A program made the position numbers and the translations under genes. A DNA stretch of 64,000 nucleotides from Trabulsiella odontotermitis (GTDB lineage Bacteria > Pseudomonadota > Gammaproteobacteria > Enterobacterales > Enterobacteriaceae). Within the stretch, counting starts at the first letter, position 1. Each line of letters opens with the position of its first letter. The stretch spans positions 124,001 through 188,000 of the forward strand of contig NZ_LIFX01000004.1 in the NCBI RefSeq assembly GCF_001297775.1, given 5' to 3'. The notes under the pieces were generated by a model. The model saw only the letters and a list, made by a program, of their open reading frames with translations, was not told where the DNA came from and made no database searches. Shown piece by piece: positions 1 to 10,735 of this stretch.

Positions 1-552
<552 letters not shown>

Positions 553-562
553 TCCTCTCTTT

Positions 563-588
563 AAGGCCTGCTTTTGCAGGCCTTTTCT
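563..588 (+). terminator. Rho-independent terminator after fabF
   Basis: A 9-bp perfect stem (AAGGCCTGC / GCAGGCCTT) with a TTTT loop is followed by a T-rich tract, 10 bases after the fabF stop codon. It separates fabF from the pabC operon. Confidence 0.85.
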
Positions 589-656
589 TTCAGCGCATTC
601 CCCTTGTAACCCTTCCGGGCTGCTGCCAGACTGACAGACACAGATAAGGAGCTTCT

Positions 657-1466
657 ATGTTCTTGATTAACGGTAAAGAACGGGACTCTCTGGCGGCGAA
701 CGATCGCGCTATTCAGTTTGGCGATGGCTGTTTTACGACGGCGAGAGTCCGTAACGGCAAAGTCGATTTTCTCGGGGCTCATCTGCAACGCCTGCAGGCG
801 ACCTGTCATGCGCTGATGATCCCTTTCGCCGACGACATCCCGTTACGTGAAGAGATGCAGCAACTGGCGGCAGAGCAGGGTGATGGCGTCCTGAAAGTGA
901 TCATCACCCGCGGCAGTGGCGGGCGTGGCTACAGCCCGGCGGCCTGCCTGACGCCAACCCGTATCCTCTCGGTTTCGCCCGCGCCTGCACACTATGTTCG
1001 CTGGCGAGAAGAGGGCATTACGCTGTCGTTAAGTCCGGTACGGCTCGGTCGTAACCCGCATCTTGCCGGGCTTAAGCATCTGAATCGCCTCGAGCAGGTG
1101 CTGATCCGCGCGCATCTTGAGCAGACGGATGCACAGGAGGCACTGGTCCTTGACAGCGAAGGGTGGGTTACGGAATGCTGTGCGGCTAATTTGTTCTGGC
1201 GGGCTGGCGATACCGTTTTTACGCCACGGCTCACCCATGCTGGCGTCAATGGCATCATGCGCCAGTATTGTCTCTCACGGCTGGCACAAAGCCGCTATCA
1301 CGTTGTCGAAGTGAGTGCGCGTGAAGAGGCGGTACAGCAGGCGGATGAAGTCCTGCTGTGCAACGCGCTGATGCCGGTCGTGCCGGTGAAAGCGTTTGGC
1401 GATGTTCGCTACCTGTCACATGAACTGTTTGAATTTCTGGCCCCTTATTGTGAGTTGTCCGATTAG
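657..1466 (+). CDS. pabC: Aminodeoxychorismate lyase
   Basis: PLP-dependent fold-type IV enzyme that converts 4-amino-4-deoxychorismate to p-aminobenzoate and pyruvate, for folate synthesis. 269 residues, the same as E. coli PabC. The PLP lysine lies in [11 protein letters not shown], and the family segment [14 protein letters not shown] is present. The ATG follows an AAGGAG site by 5 bases. First gene of a tight operon pabC-mltG-tmk-holB-ycfH in which neighbours are 2-10 bp apart or overlap, so expression is probably coupled. Confidence 0.96.
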   Translation: MFLINGKERDSLAANDRAIQFGDGCFTTARVRNGKVDFLGAHLQRLQATCHALMIPFADDIPLREEMQQLAAEQGDGVLKVIITRGSGGRGYSPAACLTPTRILSVSPAPAHYVRWREEGITLSLSPVRLGRNPHLAGLKHLNRLEQVLIRAHLEQTDAQEALVLDSEGWVTECCAANLFWRAGDTVFTPRLTHAGVNGIMRQYCLSRLAQSRYHVVEVSAREEAVQQADEVLLCNALMPVVPVKAFGDVRYLSHELFEFLAPYCELSD

Positions 1467-1468
1467 CC

Positions 1469-2491
1469 ATGAAGAAAATGTTACGTTTTGTCCTGTTATT
1501 GCTGGTGGTGCTGGGTATTGCCGCGGGCGTTGGGATGTGGAAAGTCCGCCAGCTCGCGGACAGCAAATTGCTTATCAAAGAAGAGACCATTTTCACGCTG
1601 AAAGCTGGCACCGGGCGCAAAGTGCTGGGCGATCAACTGTATGCGGATAAGATCATTAACCGCCCGCGCGTGTTCCAGTGGCTGCTGCGCGTTGAGCCTG
1701 ATCTCTCCCATTTTAAAGCGGGCACCTACCGGCTCACCCCGCAGATGACCGTGCGCGAGATGCTGATGCTGCTGGAAAGCGGTAAAGAAGCACAGTTCCC
1801 GCTGCGGTTTGTGGAAGGGATGCGGCTCAGCGATTACCTGAAACAACTACGTGACGCGCCTTACATCAAACATACGCTGAAAGACGATGCGTACGCGACC
1901 GTCGCGAAGGCACTGGAACTGGAACATCCCGACTGGGTGGAAGGCTGGTTCTGGCCGGATACCTGGATGTACACCGCCAACACCACGGATATTGCGATCC
2001 TCAAACGCGCGCATCAGAAAATGGTTAACGCCGTTGAGCAGGCCTGGGAAGGGCGGATGGACAATCTGCCGTATCAGGACCAGAACCAGCTGGTGACCAT
2101 GGCGTCGATCATCGAAAAAGAGACCGCGGTCGCCAGCGAGCGTGACCGGGTGGCGTCGGTGTTTATTAACCGTCTGCGGCTTGGCATGCGTCTGCAGACC
2201 GATCCCACCGTGATTTACGGCATGGGGGCGAGTTATAATGGCAAGCTGTCGCGCAAAGACCTGGAAACGCCGACGGCGTACAACACTTATGTCATCGCCG
2301 GGCTGCCGCCGGGCCCTATCGCGACCCCGGGCGAAGCGTCGCTGAATGCCGCCGCGCATCCGGCGAAGACACCGTATCTCTATTTTGTGGCTGACGGTAA
2401 AGGCGGCCACCAGTTTACGACCAATCTCGCCAGCCATAACCGGGCGGTGCAGGATTACCTGAAAGTGCTTAAGGAAAAAAATGGCCAGTAA
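1469..2491 (+). CDS. mltG: Endolytic murein transglycosylase MltG
   Basis: Inner-membrane lytic transglycosylase (YceG family) that cuts nascent glycan strands and is thought to set their length. 340 residues as in E. coli. An N-terminal membrane anchor spans about residues 5-24 after a KK start. The YceG domain follows, with the catalytic Glu of IIEKETA at residue 218, as in E. coli, and the family segment [10 protein letters not shown]. The start codon lies two bases after the pabC stop and the 3' end overlaps tmk by 11 bp, which implies translational coupling. Confidence 0.96.
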   Translation: MKKMLRFVLLLLVVLGIAAGVGMWKVRQLADSKLLIKEETIFTLKAGTGRKVLGDQLYADKIINRPRVFQWLLRVEPDLSHFKAGTYRLTPQMTVREMLMLLESGKEAQFPLRFVEGMRLSDYLKQLRDAPYIKHTLKDDAYATVAKALELEHPDWVEGWFWPDTWMYTANTTDIAILKRAHQKMVNAVEQAWEGRMDNLPYQDQNQLVTMASIIEKETAVASERDRVASVFINRLRLGMRLQTDPTVIYGMGASYNGKLSRKDLETPTAYNTYVIAGLPPGPIATPGEASLNAAAHPAKTPYLYFVADGKGGHQFTTNLASHNRAVQDYLKVLKEKNGQ

Positions 2492-3122
2492 TTACATCGT
2501 CATCGAAGGTCTGGAAGGAGCGGGCAAAACCACCGCGCGCAACATGGTGGTGGAAACGCTGAAACAGCTGGGCATTCACGATCTGGTTTTCACTCGTGAA
2601 CCAGGCGGAACCATCCTCGCAGAAAAACTGCGCAGCCTGGTGCTGGACATCAAATCCGTTGGCGATGAAGTGATTACGGACAAAGCGGAAGTGCTGATGT
2701 TCTACGCCGCTCGCGTACAGTTGGTTGAAACGGTGATTAAACCGGCGCTGGCGAAAGGGCAATGGGTGATTGGCGATCGCCATGATCTCTCCACACAAGC
2801 CTACCAGGGCGGCGGGCGTGGTATTGATCAGCATATGCTGGCGACGCTGCGCGATGCGGTGCTGGGCGATTTCCGTCCGAACCTGACGATTTACCTCGAT
2901 GTGACGCCGGAAGTGGGCCTTAAGCGCGCCCGTGCGCGTGGCGATCTCGACCGCATCGAGCAGGAGTCGCTGGATTTCTTCAATCGCACCCGCGCGCGCT
3001 ACCTTGAGCTGGCGGCGCAGGACAGCAGTATTCGCACCATTGATGCCACCCAGCCACTGGAAAACGTCATGCAGGACATCCGCGACACCGTGACAACGTG
3101 GGTGAAGGAGCAAAATGCATGA
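2481..3122 (+). CDS. tmk: Thymidylate kinase
   Basis: Phosphorylates dTMP to dTDP, the committed kinase step for dTTP. 213 residues, as in E. coli. The P-loop GLEGAGKT is at residues 10-17, the DR motif in [11 protein letters not shown], and the lid segment [15 protein letters not shown] carries the arginines typical of type II (E. coli-like) enzymes. Overlaps mltG at its start and holB by 4 bp at its end. Confidence 0.97.
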   Translation: MASNYIVIEGLEGAGKTTARNMVVETLKQLGIHDLVFTREPGGTILAEKLRSLVLDIKSVGDEVITDKAEVLMFYAARVQLVETVIKPALAKGQWVIGDRHDLSTQAYQGGGRGIDQHMLATLRDAVLGDFRPNLTIYLDVTPEVGLKRARARGDLDRIEQESLDFFNRTRARYLELAAQDSSIRTIDATQPLENVMQDIRDTVTTWVKEQNA

Positions 3123-4123
3123 AATGGTATCCGTGGTTGCGTCCCCATTTTGAACAGCTGATTGCCAGCTATCAGGCCGGGCGTGGGCACCATGCGTTAC
3201 TGATTCAGGCGTTGCCCGGTATGGGCGACGATGCGCTGATTTATGCGCTGAGCCGCTGGCTGATGTGTCATCAGCCGGACGGGCACAAAAGCTGTGGGCA
3301 GTGCCACAGTTGCCAGTTGATGCAGGCGGGAACACATCCTGACTACTATCATCTGCTGCCGGAAAAGGGCAAAAACACGCTTGGCATCGACGCCGTACGC
3401 GAAGTGAGCGAAAAGCTGTACGAGCACGCGCGGCTGGGCGGCGCGAAAGTGGTGTGGATAAGCGACGCGACGCAACTCACCGATGCTGCCGCCAACGCGC
3501 TGTTAAAAACACTCGAAGAACCGCCGGAGAAAACCTGGTTTTTCCTCGCCTGCGAAGAGCCTGCGCGACTGCTGGCAACGCTGCGCAGCCGCTGCCGGTT
3601 ACATCATCTGTCGCCGCCTGCGGAAAGCTGGGCGATGGCATGGCTTGAACGAGAAGTGACAACGTCACAAGAAGCGCGTTTAACGGCGTTGCGCCTCAGC
3701 GCCAGTGCCCCTGCGGCAGCGCTGGCGCTTTTACAGGAAAATCACTGGAATGCGCGCCAGCAGCTTTGCCAGACGCTGGACGCTACGCTCACCAGCCATG
3801 ACTGGCTGTCACTGCTTCCAGTCCTGAACCATGACGACGCAGCGACGCGGCTGCACTGGTTTGCCTCGCTATTGCTGGATGCGCTCAAAATTCAGCAAGG
3901 GATTACACTGTTAACCAACGCCGATGCCCTGGCGCTGACCGGAAAACTGGCCAACATCGTGCCGGTAGCGACGCTGCGGGCCATCGTTCAGGACGCCTGC
4001 GAATGCCGCGAGCAACTGCTGAGCGTGGTCGGCCTCAATCGCGAACTGATCCTCACCGAGCGCCTGTTGCGCTGGGAGCATTACCTGCAACCGGGAGCGG
4101 TACTTCCCGTATCTCAATTCTGA
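3119..4123 (+). CDS. holB: DNA polymerase III subunit delta prime
   Basis: The delta' subunit of the clamp loader, which works with DnaX and HolA to load the beta clamp. 334 residues when started at the ATG that overlaps the tmk stop (MKWYPWLRP, matching the E. coli N-terminus); an upstream in-frame start would add seven residues and is less likely. The zinc-binding cysteines [10 protein letters not shown] and the SRC motif TLRSRCRLH are present. The nucleotide-binding P-loop is degenerate (GMGDDAL), as expected for delta'. Confidence 0.96.
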   Translation: MKWYPWLRPHFEQLIASYQAGRGHHALLIQALPGMGDDALIYALSRWLMCHQPDGHKSCGQCHSCQLMQAGTHPDYYHLLPEKGKNTLGIDAVREVSEKLYEHARLGGAKVVWISDATQLTDAAANALLKTLEEPPEKTWFFLACEEPARLLATLRSRCRLHHLSPPAESWAMAWLEREVTTSQEARLTALRLSASAPAAALALLQENHWNARQQLCQTLDATLTSHDWLSLLPVLNHDDAATRLHWFASLLLDALKIQQGITLLTNADALALTGKLANIVPVATLRAIVQDACECREQLLSVVGLNRELILTERLLRWEHYLQPGAVLPVSQF

Positions 4124-4133
4124 GAGAGACATT

Positions 4134-4928
4134 ATGTTTTTAGTCGACTCACACTGCCATCTCGATGGCCTGGATTATCAATCCCTGCATAAAGACGTTA
4201 ACGACGCGCTGGCCAAAGCCGCCGCCCGTGACGTTAAATTTTTCCTCGCGGTCGCCACGACGCTGCCGGGTTACCGCAACATGCGTGAACTGGTGGGAAA
4301 CCGTGATGATGTGGTTTATTCCTGCGGCGTGCATCCGCTCAATCAGGATGAGACCTATGACGTTGAAGCGCTGCGCAAGCTGGCGGCAGAAGAGGGCGTG
4401 GTCGCCATGGGCGAAACCGGGCTCGACTATTACTACACGCCGGAAACAAAAGCGCGGCAGCAGGAATCGTTTCGCCATCACATTCGCATCGGGCGCGAGC
4501 TGAACAAACCGGTCATTGTGCATACCCGAGACGCACGCGAAGATACACTGGCGATCCTGCGTGAAGAGCAGGTGACGGATTGCGGCGGTGTACTACACTG
4601 TTTCACTGAAGATCGGGAAACCGCAGGCAAATTGCTGGATCTCGGGTTTTATATTTCGTTTTCCGGCATCGTGACCTTCCGCAATGCTGAGCAACTCCGG
4701 GATGCCGCGCGTTACGTGCCGCTGGACCGGCTGCTGGTGGAAACCGATTCCCCGTACCTGGCGCCGGTTCCCCATCGCGGAAAAGAGAACCAGCCTGCGC
4801 TGGTGCGTGATGTTGCTGAATACATGGCCGTGGTGAAAGGTGTAACCGTGGAACAACTGGCGCAACAGACCACCGAAAACTTCGCCCGCCTGTTCCATAT
4901 CGCCCCTTCCCGCCTGCAAGACGCCTGA
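4134..4928 (+). CDS. ycfH: TatD-family metal-dependent hydrolase YcfH
   Basis: Amidohydrolase-fold putative metal-dependent DNase. 264 residues, near the E. coli length of 265. Metal-binding motifs appear in family order: DSHCHLD (residues 5-11), GETGLDYYY, VIVHTRDA, LHCFTE and ETDSPYLAP. Last gene of the pabC operon, 10 bp after holB. E. coli has three TatD paralogues; this is the one linked to holB and ptsG, so the symbol ycfH is used. Its physiological substrate is not evident from sequence. Confidence 0.93.
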   Translation: MFLVDSHCHLDGLDYQSLHKDVNDALAKAAARDVKFFLAVATTLPGYRNMRELVGNRDDVVYSCGVHPLNQDETYDVEALRKLAAEEGVVAMGETGLDYYYTPETKARQQESFRHHIRIGRELNKPVIVHTRDAREDTLAILREEQVTDCGGVLHCFTEDRETAGKLLDLGFYISFSGIVTFRNAEQLRDAARYVPLDRLLVETDSPYLAPVPHRGKENQPALVRDVAEYMAVVKGVTVEQLAQQTTENFARLFHIAPSRLQDA

Positions 4929-5072
4929 TTTCTTAGGTTATTTTAAAGCTCGTAATTAATAAGCAAACCGGGTAAAGTTCACCGCCATAAAATGGGCGGT
5001 GGACGGGTTATTTGACACATCCTGACATCACTTATGTAAAGAAACGCAAGTTTTTCGGCTGGTGCTAACCGA

Positions 5073-5092
5073 AACGTGATAGCCGTCAAACA
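5073..5092 (+). promoter_or_regulatory. Probable CRP site of ptsG
   Basis: AACGTGATAGCCGTCAAACA matches the CRP half-site GTGA with a degenerate second half. It lies upstream of the Mlc-like site, as in E. coli ptsG, where cAMP-CRP activates transcription. The assignment rests on position and resemblance to the E. coli leader. Confidence 0.55.
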
Positions 5093-5105
5093 ACATTCAG
5101 CTGAT

Positions 5106-5127
5106 TTATTTTACTCTGTGTAATAAA
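5106..5127 (+). promoter_or_regulatory. Mlc repressor operator of ptsG
   Basis: An AT-rich imperfect palindrome, TTATTTTACTC followed by TGTGTAATAAA, matches the known Mlc operator upstream of E. coli ptsG. Mlc represses ptsG until it is sequestered by dephosphorylated PtsG during glucose uptake. Confidence 0.7.
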
Positions 5128-5199
5128 TAAAGGGCGCTTAGATGTCCTGTCCACGGCACGGCTCTCCCCCCGTGCCAATGCGTGAATACGTACTAAAAG

Positions 5200-5229
5200 C
5201 ACAAATACTCAGGAGCACTCTCAATTATG
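5200..5229 (+). promoter_or_regulatory. SgrS small-RNA pairing region and RBS of ptsG
   Basis: The translation-initiation segment CTCAGGAGCACTCTCAATT directly before the ATG is conserved with the E. coli stretch that pairs with SgrS under glucose-phosphate stress, leading to ptsG mRNA decay. AGGAG here is also the ribosome binding site. The function is known for E. coli; conservation is what is seen here. Confidence 0.6.
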
Positions 5230-6660
5230 TTTAAGAATGCATTTGCTAACCTGCAGAAGGTCGGTAAATCGCTGATGCTGCCAGTATCCGTACTGCCTAT
5301 CGCAGGTATCCTGCTGGGCGTCGGTTCGGCTAACTTCAGCTGGCTGCCAACCGTCGTTTCCCATGTTATGGCGGAAGCGGGCGGTTCGGTCTTCGCCAAC
5401 ATGCCGCTGATCTTCGCTATCGGTGTTGCACTTGGCTTCACCAATAACGATGGCGTTTCTGCGCTGGCTGCAGTAGTGGCTTACGGCATCATGGTGAAAA
5501 CCATGGCGGTTGTCGCACCGCTGGTCCTGCATTTACCTGCGGAAGAGATTGCGGCGAAACACCTCGCAGATACCGGCGTGCTTGGCGGTATCATTTCGGG
5601 TGCGATCGCAGCCTATATGTTCAACCGCTTCTATCGCATCAAGTTGCCTGAATATCTGGGCTTCTTTGCGGGTAAGCGCTTTGTACCGATTATTTCCGGT
5701 CTGGCGGCTATTTTCACCGGTGTGATCCTCTCCTTCATCTGGCCACCGATTGGTACTGCTATCCAGACCTTCTCCCAGTGGGCGGCGTATCAGAACCCGG
5801 TTGTCGCTTTCGGCATCTACGGTTTCGTTGAGCGTTGCCTGGTACCGTTCGGTCTGCACCATATCTGGAACGTTCCTTTCCAGATGCAAATCGGTGAATA
5901 CACCAACGCTGCGGGTCAGGTGTTCCACGGTGATATTCCGCGCTACATGGCAGGCGACCCGACGGCGGGCAAGCTGTCTGGCGGCTTCCTGTTCAAGATG
6001 TACGGTCTGCCGGCAGCGGCAATCGCCATCTGGCACTCTGCGAAACCAGAAAACCGCGCGAAAGTGGGCGGTATCATGATCTCCGCCGCGCTGACCTCGT
6101 TCCTGACCGGTATCACCGAGCCGATCGAGTTCTCCTTCATGTTCGTTGCGCCGATCCTGTACGTGATCCACGCGATTCTGGCCGGTCTGGCTTTCCCGAT
6201 CGCTATCCTGCTCGGTATGCGTGACGGTACGTCGTTCTCGCACGGTCTGATCGACTTCATCGTCCTGTCCGGTAACAGCAGCAAACTGTGGCTGTTCCCG
6301 ATTGTCGGTATCTGCTACGCCATCGTTTACTACACCATTTTCCGTGTGCTGATCAAAGCGCTGGACCTGAAAACGCCGGGTCGCGAAGATGCTTCTGACG
6401 ATGTGAAAGCTGGTGTTTCCAGCGAAATGGCGCCAGCCCTGGTCGCCGCTTTTGGTGGTAAAACCAACATCACTAACCTCGACGCCTGTATTACGCGTCT
6501 GCGCGTCAGTGTCGCGGATGTGGCGAAAGTGGATCAGGCTGGCCTGAAGAAACTGGGTGCCGCAGGTGTGGTTGTTGCAGGTTCCGGTGTACAGGCGATT
6601 TTCGGTACCAAATCCGATAACCTGAAAACCGAAATGGATGATTACATCCGCAACAACTAA
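5227..6660 (+). CDS. ptsG: Glucose-specific PTS enzyme IICB
   Basis: Membrane permease that transports and phosphorylates glucose, taking phosphate from EIIA-Glc. 477 residues, the same as E. coli. The hydrophobic IIC domain (about residues 1-385) contains [11 protein letters not shown] and the GITEPIEF loop. After a linker, the IIB domain carries the phosphorylated Cys in [13 protein letters not shown] (Cys421 in E. coli numbering). Monocistronic, with a long leader and its own terminator. The upstream Mlc, CRP and SgrS-pairing elements point to control by glucose supply and sugar-phosphate stress. Confidence 0.98.
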   Translation: MFKNAFANLQKVGKSLMLPVSVLPIAGILLGVGSANFSWLPTVVSHVMAEAGGSVFANMPLIFAIGVALGFTNNDGVSALAAVVAYGIMVKTMAVVAPLVLHLPAEEIAAKHLADTGVLGGIISGAIAAYMFNRFYRIKLPEYLGFFAGKRFVPIISGLAAIFTGVILSFIWPPIGTAIQTFSQWAAYQNPVVAFGIYGFVERCLVPFGLHHIWNVPFQMQIGEYTNAAGQVFHGDIPRYMAGDPTAGKLSGGFLFKMYGLPAAAIAIWHSAKPENRAKVGGIMISAALTSFLTGITEPIEFSFMFVAPILYVIHAILAGLAFPIAILLGMRDGTSFSHGLIDFIVLSGNSSKLWLFPIVGICYAIVYYTIFRVLIKALDLKTPGREDASDDVKAGVSSEMAPALVAAFGGKTNITNLDACITRLRVSVADVAKVDQAGLKKLGAAGVVVAGSGVQAIFGTKSDNLKTEMDDYIRNN

Positions 6661-6680
6661 GTCAGTTTGAGGGGAGACTA

Positions 6681-6706
6681 AGGCAGCCGAATGGCTGCCT
6701 TTTTTA
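6681..6706 (+). terminator. Rho-independent terminator after ptsG
   Basis: An 8-bp perfect stem AGGCAGCC / GGCTGCCT with a GAAT loop is followed by six Ts, 20 bases after the ptsG stop. Confidence 0.9.
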
Positions 6707-6711
6707 CTTTT

Positions 6712-6787
6712 TGCCCGGTGGCGGCTGCGCCTTACCGGGCCTACAACGACCTGGATCGTAGGTCGGGTAAGCGCAGCGCCACCCGAC
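6712..6787. repeat. Pair of inverted REP elements (BIME)
   Basis: Two REP-like palindromes face each other: TGCCCGGTGGCGGCTGCGCC...GGGCCTAC and GTAGGTCGGGTAAGCGCAGC...ACCCGAC. They fill the convergent gap between ptsG and fhuE. The same REP family, including the terminal GTAG, flanks the RAYT gene near 33 kb. Confidence 0.85.
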
Positions 6788-6793
6788 TCTTTT

Positions 6794-9001
6794 TTAGAAA
6801 CTGTAGCTTGCGCTGACAGAGAAATTACGCGGTGCGCCATAGACACCGTAGGTGCCCAGATAATCGTAATATTCTTCATCAAACACGTTGTTCAGGTTGC
6901 CCTGAATCGCGAAGTCTTTGGTCACCTGATAGCGGGTAAAGAGATCGACCACGGTATAGCCATCCTGGGTAATCTGCGTCACGCCATTCGGGCCGTTATC
7001 GATATCCTGCCAGGTTTTGTTCTGCCAGCGAGCACCGCCACCGACGGTCAGCTCAGGCAGCATTGGCAACTGATAACGGGTGAACAGCTTCAGCGAGGTC
7101 CGCGGCTGGCTTGGGTTCACGGCGTTACCGTCTTCATCTTCCGCAATGTAACGGCTACCGCCAAAGGTCAACTGCCAGTTGTCGGTCAGCGCGCCGTTCA
7201 GCTCGAATTCGATACCTTTACTGACGGTGCCATCAACCGATTTATAGGCGGTCTGCCCACCGGAACCCGGAATCGTTGTCCCGGTTGAAACGGCCACATT
7301 GTCCTGTTCGATACGGAACACAGATACCGAGGCGGTCAGACGGGTATTAAACCAGTCGCCTTTCACACCCGCTTCGTAGCTCTTACCGGTCGTTGGATCG
7401 ATAAACTTGCTGTTCACGTCACGCTGACCCGATGGCTGGAAGATAGAGGTATAGCTGGTATAGACGGACCAGGTATCATCAATGTCGTAAATCAGACCGG
7501 CATACGGCGTGACGTCATCGAATTTTGAAGTGCGGATTTCATCGGGCTTGCGCTCGAGGTTATATTTCGCGCTCCATTCGGTGTAACGGGCCCCGAGGAT
7601 CAAATGCAGCGGGTCGGCAAGCGAGAGACGTGTCGCGGCATAGACGGATTTCTGGCGAATCACGTCACGCTGGTAAAGGGCAAAATCAGACCAGGTCGGA
7701 TCGGCCAGCTTACCGTTGTAATCGTAGATACTGCCCACATCCATCAAACCGAAGTTACTGTTAACCGGGAAGGAATTGTCGTAGTTATTGCGCTGACGGC
7801 TGTAACTGCCGCCCAGCATCAGCTCATGCTGACGGCCCAGCAGGTCGTAACCGCCGCGGACGAACGCATCCACGGAGTCCTGTTTCCGTTCGCCACGGTT
7901 CCAGCCGCCCCAGGCGCCGTACCATTTGGAGGCATCATACAGGCCGGTGGCTTTATCCGGGTAACCATCGATGTACATCAACTTGCTGTCGAAGTTGGTT
8001 TCCGCGTGCATGGCGTTGAGCTTCGCTTCCCAGCCGTTATCAAAGCGTTGGGTCAGGTTGGCAAAAATCTTTGTGGAATCTTTATTGGAATAAGTCCAGT
8101 CAGCGGAGGTGTTAAAACCGCGACGGAAATGGGTTTTGCTGCCGTCGCTGAACATGGACGGGAAGCCGCCCCAGGTCGGGCTGTCTTCTTCGCTTTCCTG
8201 GTAATCATAACCGACGGACAGGGTGGTGGAATCGGTGACATCGGCATCCACAACGCCGTAAATGAATTTCTTACGATAATGGTTGCGCTCGATCCAGGAA
8301 TCGTTGTCCTGATAACCGGTGATCATGCGCCCGCGAACATTGCCGGATTCGGTCAGCGGTGCCTGCAGATCCAGCACGTAACGCTGTTTGTCCCAACTGC
8401 CATAGGTCGCGGAGGCTGTCCCTTTGAATTCTTTGCTGTCGGCATGTTTACGTACCATGTTGACGTAGGCGGAAGGGTTACCGGTGCCGCTCATCAGGCC
8501 CGCCGCGCCGCGCACCACTTCGATTTTATCGTAAATCGCCGTATCGCCAGCGGTATCGCCAAAGTTCCAGCGGTTATCGAGGAATGTTGGCATATCTTCA
8601 TAGGCAAAGTTGCTGATGAAGAAACCACGGGAATAGAAGTTGGTACGGCTGGTATCAATGCGGGAAGCGCTCACCCCGGTGGTGTTATCCAGCACCTGAC
8701 CGATGGTGTTCAGTTCCTGATCCGCCATACGCTGCTGGCTGATAACGCTAACCGACTGCGGAATATCGCGCGGAACCAGCAGCAGTTTGGTGCCGGTGGT
8801 GGTGGTTTTGACGCTGTAATCCTGATCCTGGCTGTCGCTACTGGTATCTGTAGTGCCTTCAACGACGATCTTCTCCTCCTGATCCTGGCTGGCGGCGCGC
8901 AGGGTATTGGGGAAGAGTGCCGCTGCAATACAAACTGCCAGTACTGCCGGCGCGGTGGCAGGGGAGCGCCGCTCGTCCCTGATGTTATCAATGAAAGTCA
9001 T
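6794..9001 (-). CDS. fhuE: Ferric coprogen/rhodotorulic acid outer-membrane receptor FhuE
   Basis: TonB-dependent receptor for hydroxamate siderophores. 735 residues from the ATG preceded by AAAGGG; the reading frame extends 52 codons further upstream without family resemblance. A signal peptide ends near LRAAS, a TonB box EKIVVEG follows, then the plug (RDIPQSVSVISQQRM, VRGAAGLMSGTGNPSA) and a beta-barrel ending in SVSASYSF with terminal Phe. The ptsG-fhuE-hinT position and the strong likeness of the C-terminal half to E. coli FhuE (729 aa) support the name. Ligand specificity is inferred. Confidence 0.9.
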   Translation of the reverse strand: MTFIDNIRDERRSPATAPAVLAVCIAAALFPNTLRAASQDQEEKIVVEGTTDTSSDSQDQDYSVKTTTTGTKLLLVPRDIPQSVSVISQQRMADQELNTIGQVLDNTTGVSASRIDTSRTNFYSRGFFISNFAYEDMPTFLDNRWNFGDTAGDTAIYDKIEVVRGAAGLMSGTGNPSAYVNMVRKHADSKEFKGTASATYGSWDKQRYVLDLQAPLTESGNVRGRMITGYQDNDSWIERNHYRKKFIYGVVDADVTDSTTLSVGYDYQESEEDSPTWGGFPSMFSDGSKTHFRRGFNTSADWTYSNKDSTKIFANLTQRFDNGWEAKLNAMHAETNFDSKLMYIDGYPDKATGLYDASKWYGAWGGWNRGERKQDSVDAFVRGGYDLLGRQHELMLGGSYSRQRNNYDNSFPVNSNFGLMDVGSIYDYNGKLADPTWSDFALYQRDVIRQKSVYAATRLSLADPLHLILGARYTEWSAKYNLERKPDEIRTSKFDDVTPYAGLIYDIDDTWSVYTSYTSIFQPSGQRDVNSKFIDPTTGKSYEAGVKGDWFNTRLTASVSVFRIEQDNVAVSTGTTIPGSGGQTAYKSVDGTVSKGIEFELNGALTDNWQLTFGGSRYIAEDEDGNAVNPSQPRTSLKLFTRYQLPMLPELTVGGGARWQNKTWQDIDNGPNGVTQITQDGYTVVDLFTRYQVTKDFAIQGNLNNVFDEEYYDYLGTYGVYGAPRNFSVSASYSF

Positions 9002-9104
9002 AATAAACCCTTTAATATAATTGTTGTTCTGGCTTACACCCCGTCGTCGCGGGGCCAGCGTTATGGTGAGACGCGGTTGTGCATTTTGTGCATACAAATG
9101 CAAA

Positions 9105-9119
9105 TGAGAAATATACGCA
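9105..9119 (-). promoter_or_regulatory. Possible Fur box of fhuE
   Basis: TGAGAAATATACGCA matches about 10 of 14 positions of the 7-1-7 Fur consensus TGATAAT-N-ATTATCA. It lies about 105 bp upstream of the fhuE start, where iron control is expected for this family. Only a moderate match. Confidence 0.4.
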
Positions 9120-9344
9120 TTCGAATTACGACTGTAAACAGATGTAACCGATATCAATGAAACTTTGTTTTACGTCTGCAGAGAGGTCGGCGGGAGAAGA
9201 GTGGTTATTCCGGCAGCAGCTAACGGCTAAGAGGATAAGAAATCACGGTTTCAGGTTGAAAGACAGGGAGTAAGTCGCTCATACTCAGTGTTCTATTCTG
9301 TTTGTCAGATTACCGCACGGTGAATAATTAAAAAGGAACAGGCC

Positions 9345-9698
9345 ATGGCAGAAGAAACGATTTTCAGCAAAATCATTCGTCGCGAAATCCCGTCGGATAT
9401 CGTTTATCAGGACGATCTTGTCACCGCATTTCGTGATATCTCGCCGCAGGCGCCGACGCACGTCCTGATTGTTCCCAACCTCCTGATCCCGACGGTCAAC
9501 CACGTCACCGCCGAGCATGAACTGGCGCTGGGGCGCATGATGACCGTCGCCGCTAAAATTGCCGAACAGGAAGGGATTGCCGAAGACGGTTATCGCCTGA
9601 TTGTGAACTGCAACCGCCACGGCGGGCAGGAAGTCTATCATATTCATATGCACCTGCTCGGCGGTCGTCCGCTGGGGCCGATGCTGTCGAGAAAGTGA
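9345..9698 (+). CDS. hinT: Purine nucleoside phosphoramidase HinT
   Basis: HIT-superfamily hydrolase of adenosine phosphoramidates. 117 residues (E. coli 119). The histidine triad HIHMHLL is at residues 99-105, with the catalytic His being the middle one (101). AAAGGA lies 8 bases before the ATG. Starts a co-directional cluster hinT-ycfL-lpoB-thiK-nagZ-ycfP with short gaps or overlaps. The 343-bp gap to the divergent fhuE start holds the promoters of both genes; nothing else is recognised there. Confidence 0.96.
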   Translation: MAEETIFSKIIRREIPSDIVYQDDLVTAFRDISPQAPTHVLIVPNLLIPTVNHVTAEHELALGRMMTVAAKIAEQEGIAEDGYRLIVNCNRHGGQEVYHIHMHLLGGRPLGPMLSRK

Positions 9699-9706
9699 AG
9701 GTGAAC

Positions 9707-10081
9707 ATGAAGACAGGGCGTTTCACCCTGATGCTGGCTTTGCTGACGCTGGCGGGCTGCGGTTCGCACCCGGAGATCCCGGTTGGCGACCAGCAGACGC
9801 TGGTCATGGAATCGAACGTTCTGGTCGCCGGGATCAGCGCGGAAAAGCCGGAACTGACCACCTCAGAAATTCAGGCGACCGCTTCTTCTGTCATCTTCAA
9901 CGAGCGCCGCGAACCGGTGACGCTTCACTATCGTTTTTACTGGTATGACGCCAGAGGGCTGGAAATGCATCCCCTCGAAGCGCCGCGCAGCGTGACGGTG
10001 CCGGGCAATGCCTCCGTGACGCTCTACGGCAGCGCAAATAATCTTGGGGCGCATAAAGTCCGCCTTTATCTTTATCTTTAA
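9707..10081 (+). CDS. ycfL: YcfL family lipoprotein
   Basis: Small predicted lipoprotein of unknown function, 124 residues. A type II signal peptide ends in LTLAGCGS, with the Cys as the acylated residue. The body (VHYRFYW-like segment, then LYGSANNLGAHKVRLYLYL) is close to E. coli YcfL. The ATG at 9707 is chosen over the in-frame GTG four codons upstream because GAAGGTGA lies just ahead of it and the E. coli protein starts there. Sits directly before lpoB. Confidence 0.9.
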   Translation: MKTGRFTLMLALLTLAGCGSHPEIPVGDQQTLVMESNVLVAGISAEKPELTTSEIQATASSVIFNERREPVTLHYRFYWYDARGLEMHPLEAPRSVTVPGNASVTLYGSANNLGAHKVRLYLYL

Positions 10082-10093
10082 GGGGTAATCGTG

Positions 10094-10735
10094 ATGTCAA
10101 AATTGAGTCGCTATGCATTAATGACGGCACTGGCGATCGTCCTGTCAGGGTGTGTGGGGCAACGCGAAGAGCCCGCGCCTGTCGAACAGGTAAAACCGAC
10201 ACCGCAGCAGCCGGTGCCACAACAACCGGAGCCGACGGTCCCCTCCGTGCCGACGATTCCGCAGCAACCCGGCCCGATTGAACAAACGGATCAGACCGGG
10301 CAGCCCGCGCCGCGTGTTCGTCATTATGACTGGAATGGCGCCGTACAGCCGATGGTCGGCAAAATGCTGCAGTCCGAAGGTGTCAACGCGGGCAGCATTC
10401 TGCTGGTCGACAGCGTCAATAACCGCACCAATGGTTCGCTGAATGCCAGCGAGGCCACTACGGCGCTGCATAACGCGCTGAGCGGTAACGGCAAATTCAC
10501 GCTGGTCTCCGTGCAGCAACTGGCTGTCGCCAAACAACAGCTTGGCCTGTCGCCGCAGGACAGCCTCGGTTCCCGCAGCAAAGCGATGGGCATTGCGCGT
10601 AACGTCGGTGCCCAGTATGTGCTGTACTCGAACGCCACCGGCAACGTCAATGCACCGACGCTGCAAATGCAACTGATGCTGGTTCAGACTGGCGAGATTA
10701 TCTGGTCAGGTAAAGGTGCAGTGCAGCAACAGTAA
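10094..10735 (+). CDS. lpoB: Penicillin-binding protein activator LpoB
   Basis: Outer-membrane lipoprotein that activates the peptidoglycan synthase PBP1B from outside. 213 residues as in E. coli when started at the second of two adjacent start codons (GTG-ATG). Lipobox VLSGC, then a Pro/Gln-rich linker (about residues 25-75) that crosses the periplasm, then the globular domain from [12 protein letters not shown] to the end. The 3' end overlaps thiK by 20 bp. Confidence 0.95.
   Translation: MSKLSRYALMTALAIVLSGCVGQREEPAPVEQVKPTPQQPVPQQPEPTVPSVPTIPQQPGPIEQTDQTGQPAPRVRHYDWNGAVQPMVGKMLQSEGVNAGSILLVDSVNNRTNGSLNASEATTALHNALSGNGKFTLVSVQQLAVAKQQLGLSPQDSLGSRSKAMGIARNVGAQYVLYSNATGNVNAPTLQMQLMLVQTGEIIWSGKGAVQQQ

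Noticed and set aside
5533..6882. 449-codon minus-strand frame across ptsG
   Set aside because: Shadow of ptsG; the coding evidence is entirely on the + strand.
7604..9160. Long open frame (518 codons) on the + strand opposite fhuE
   Set aside because: It is the antisense shadow of a GC-rich, well-conserved receptor gene; its protein has no family features.
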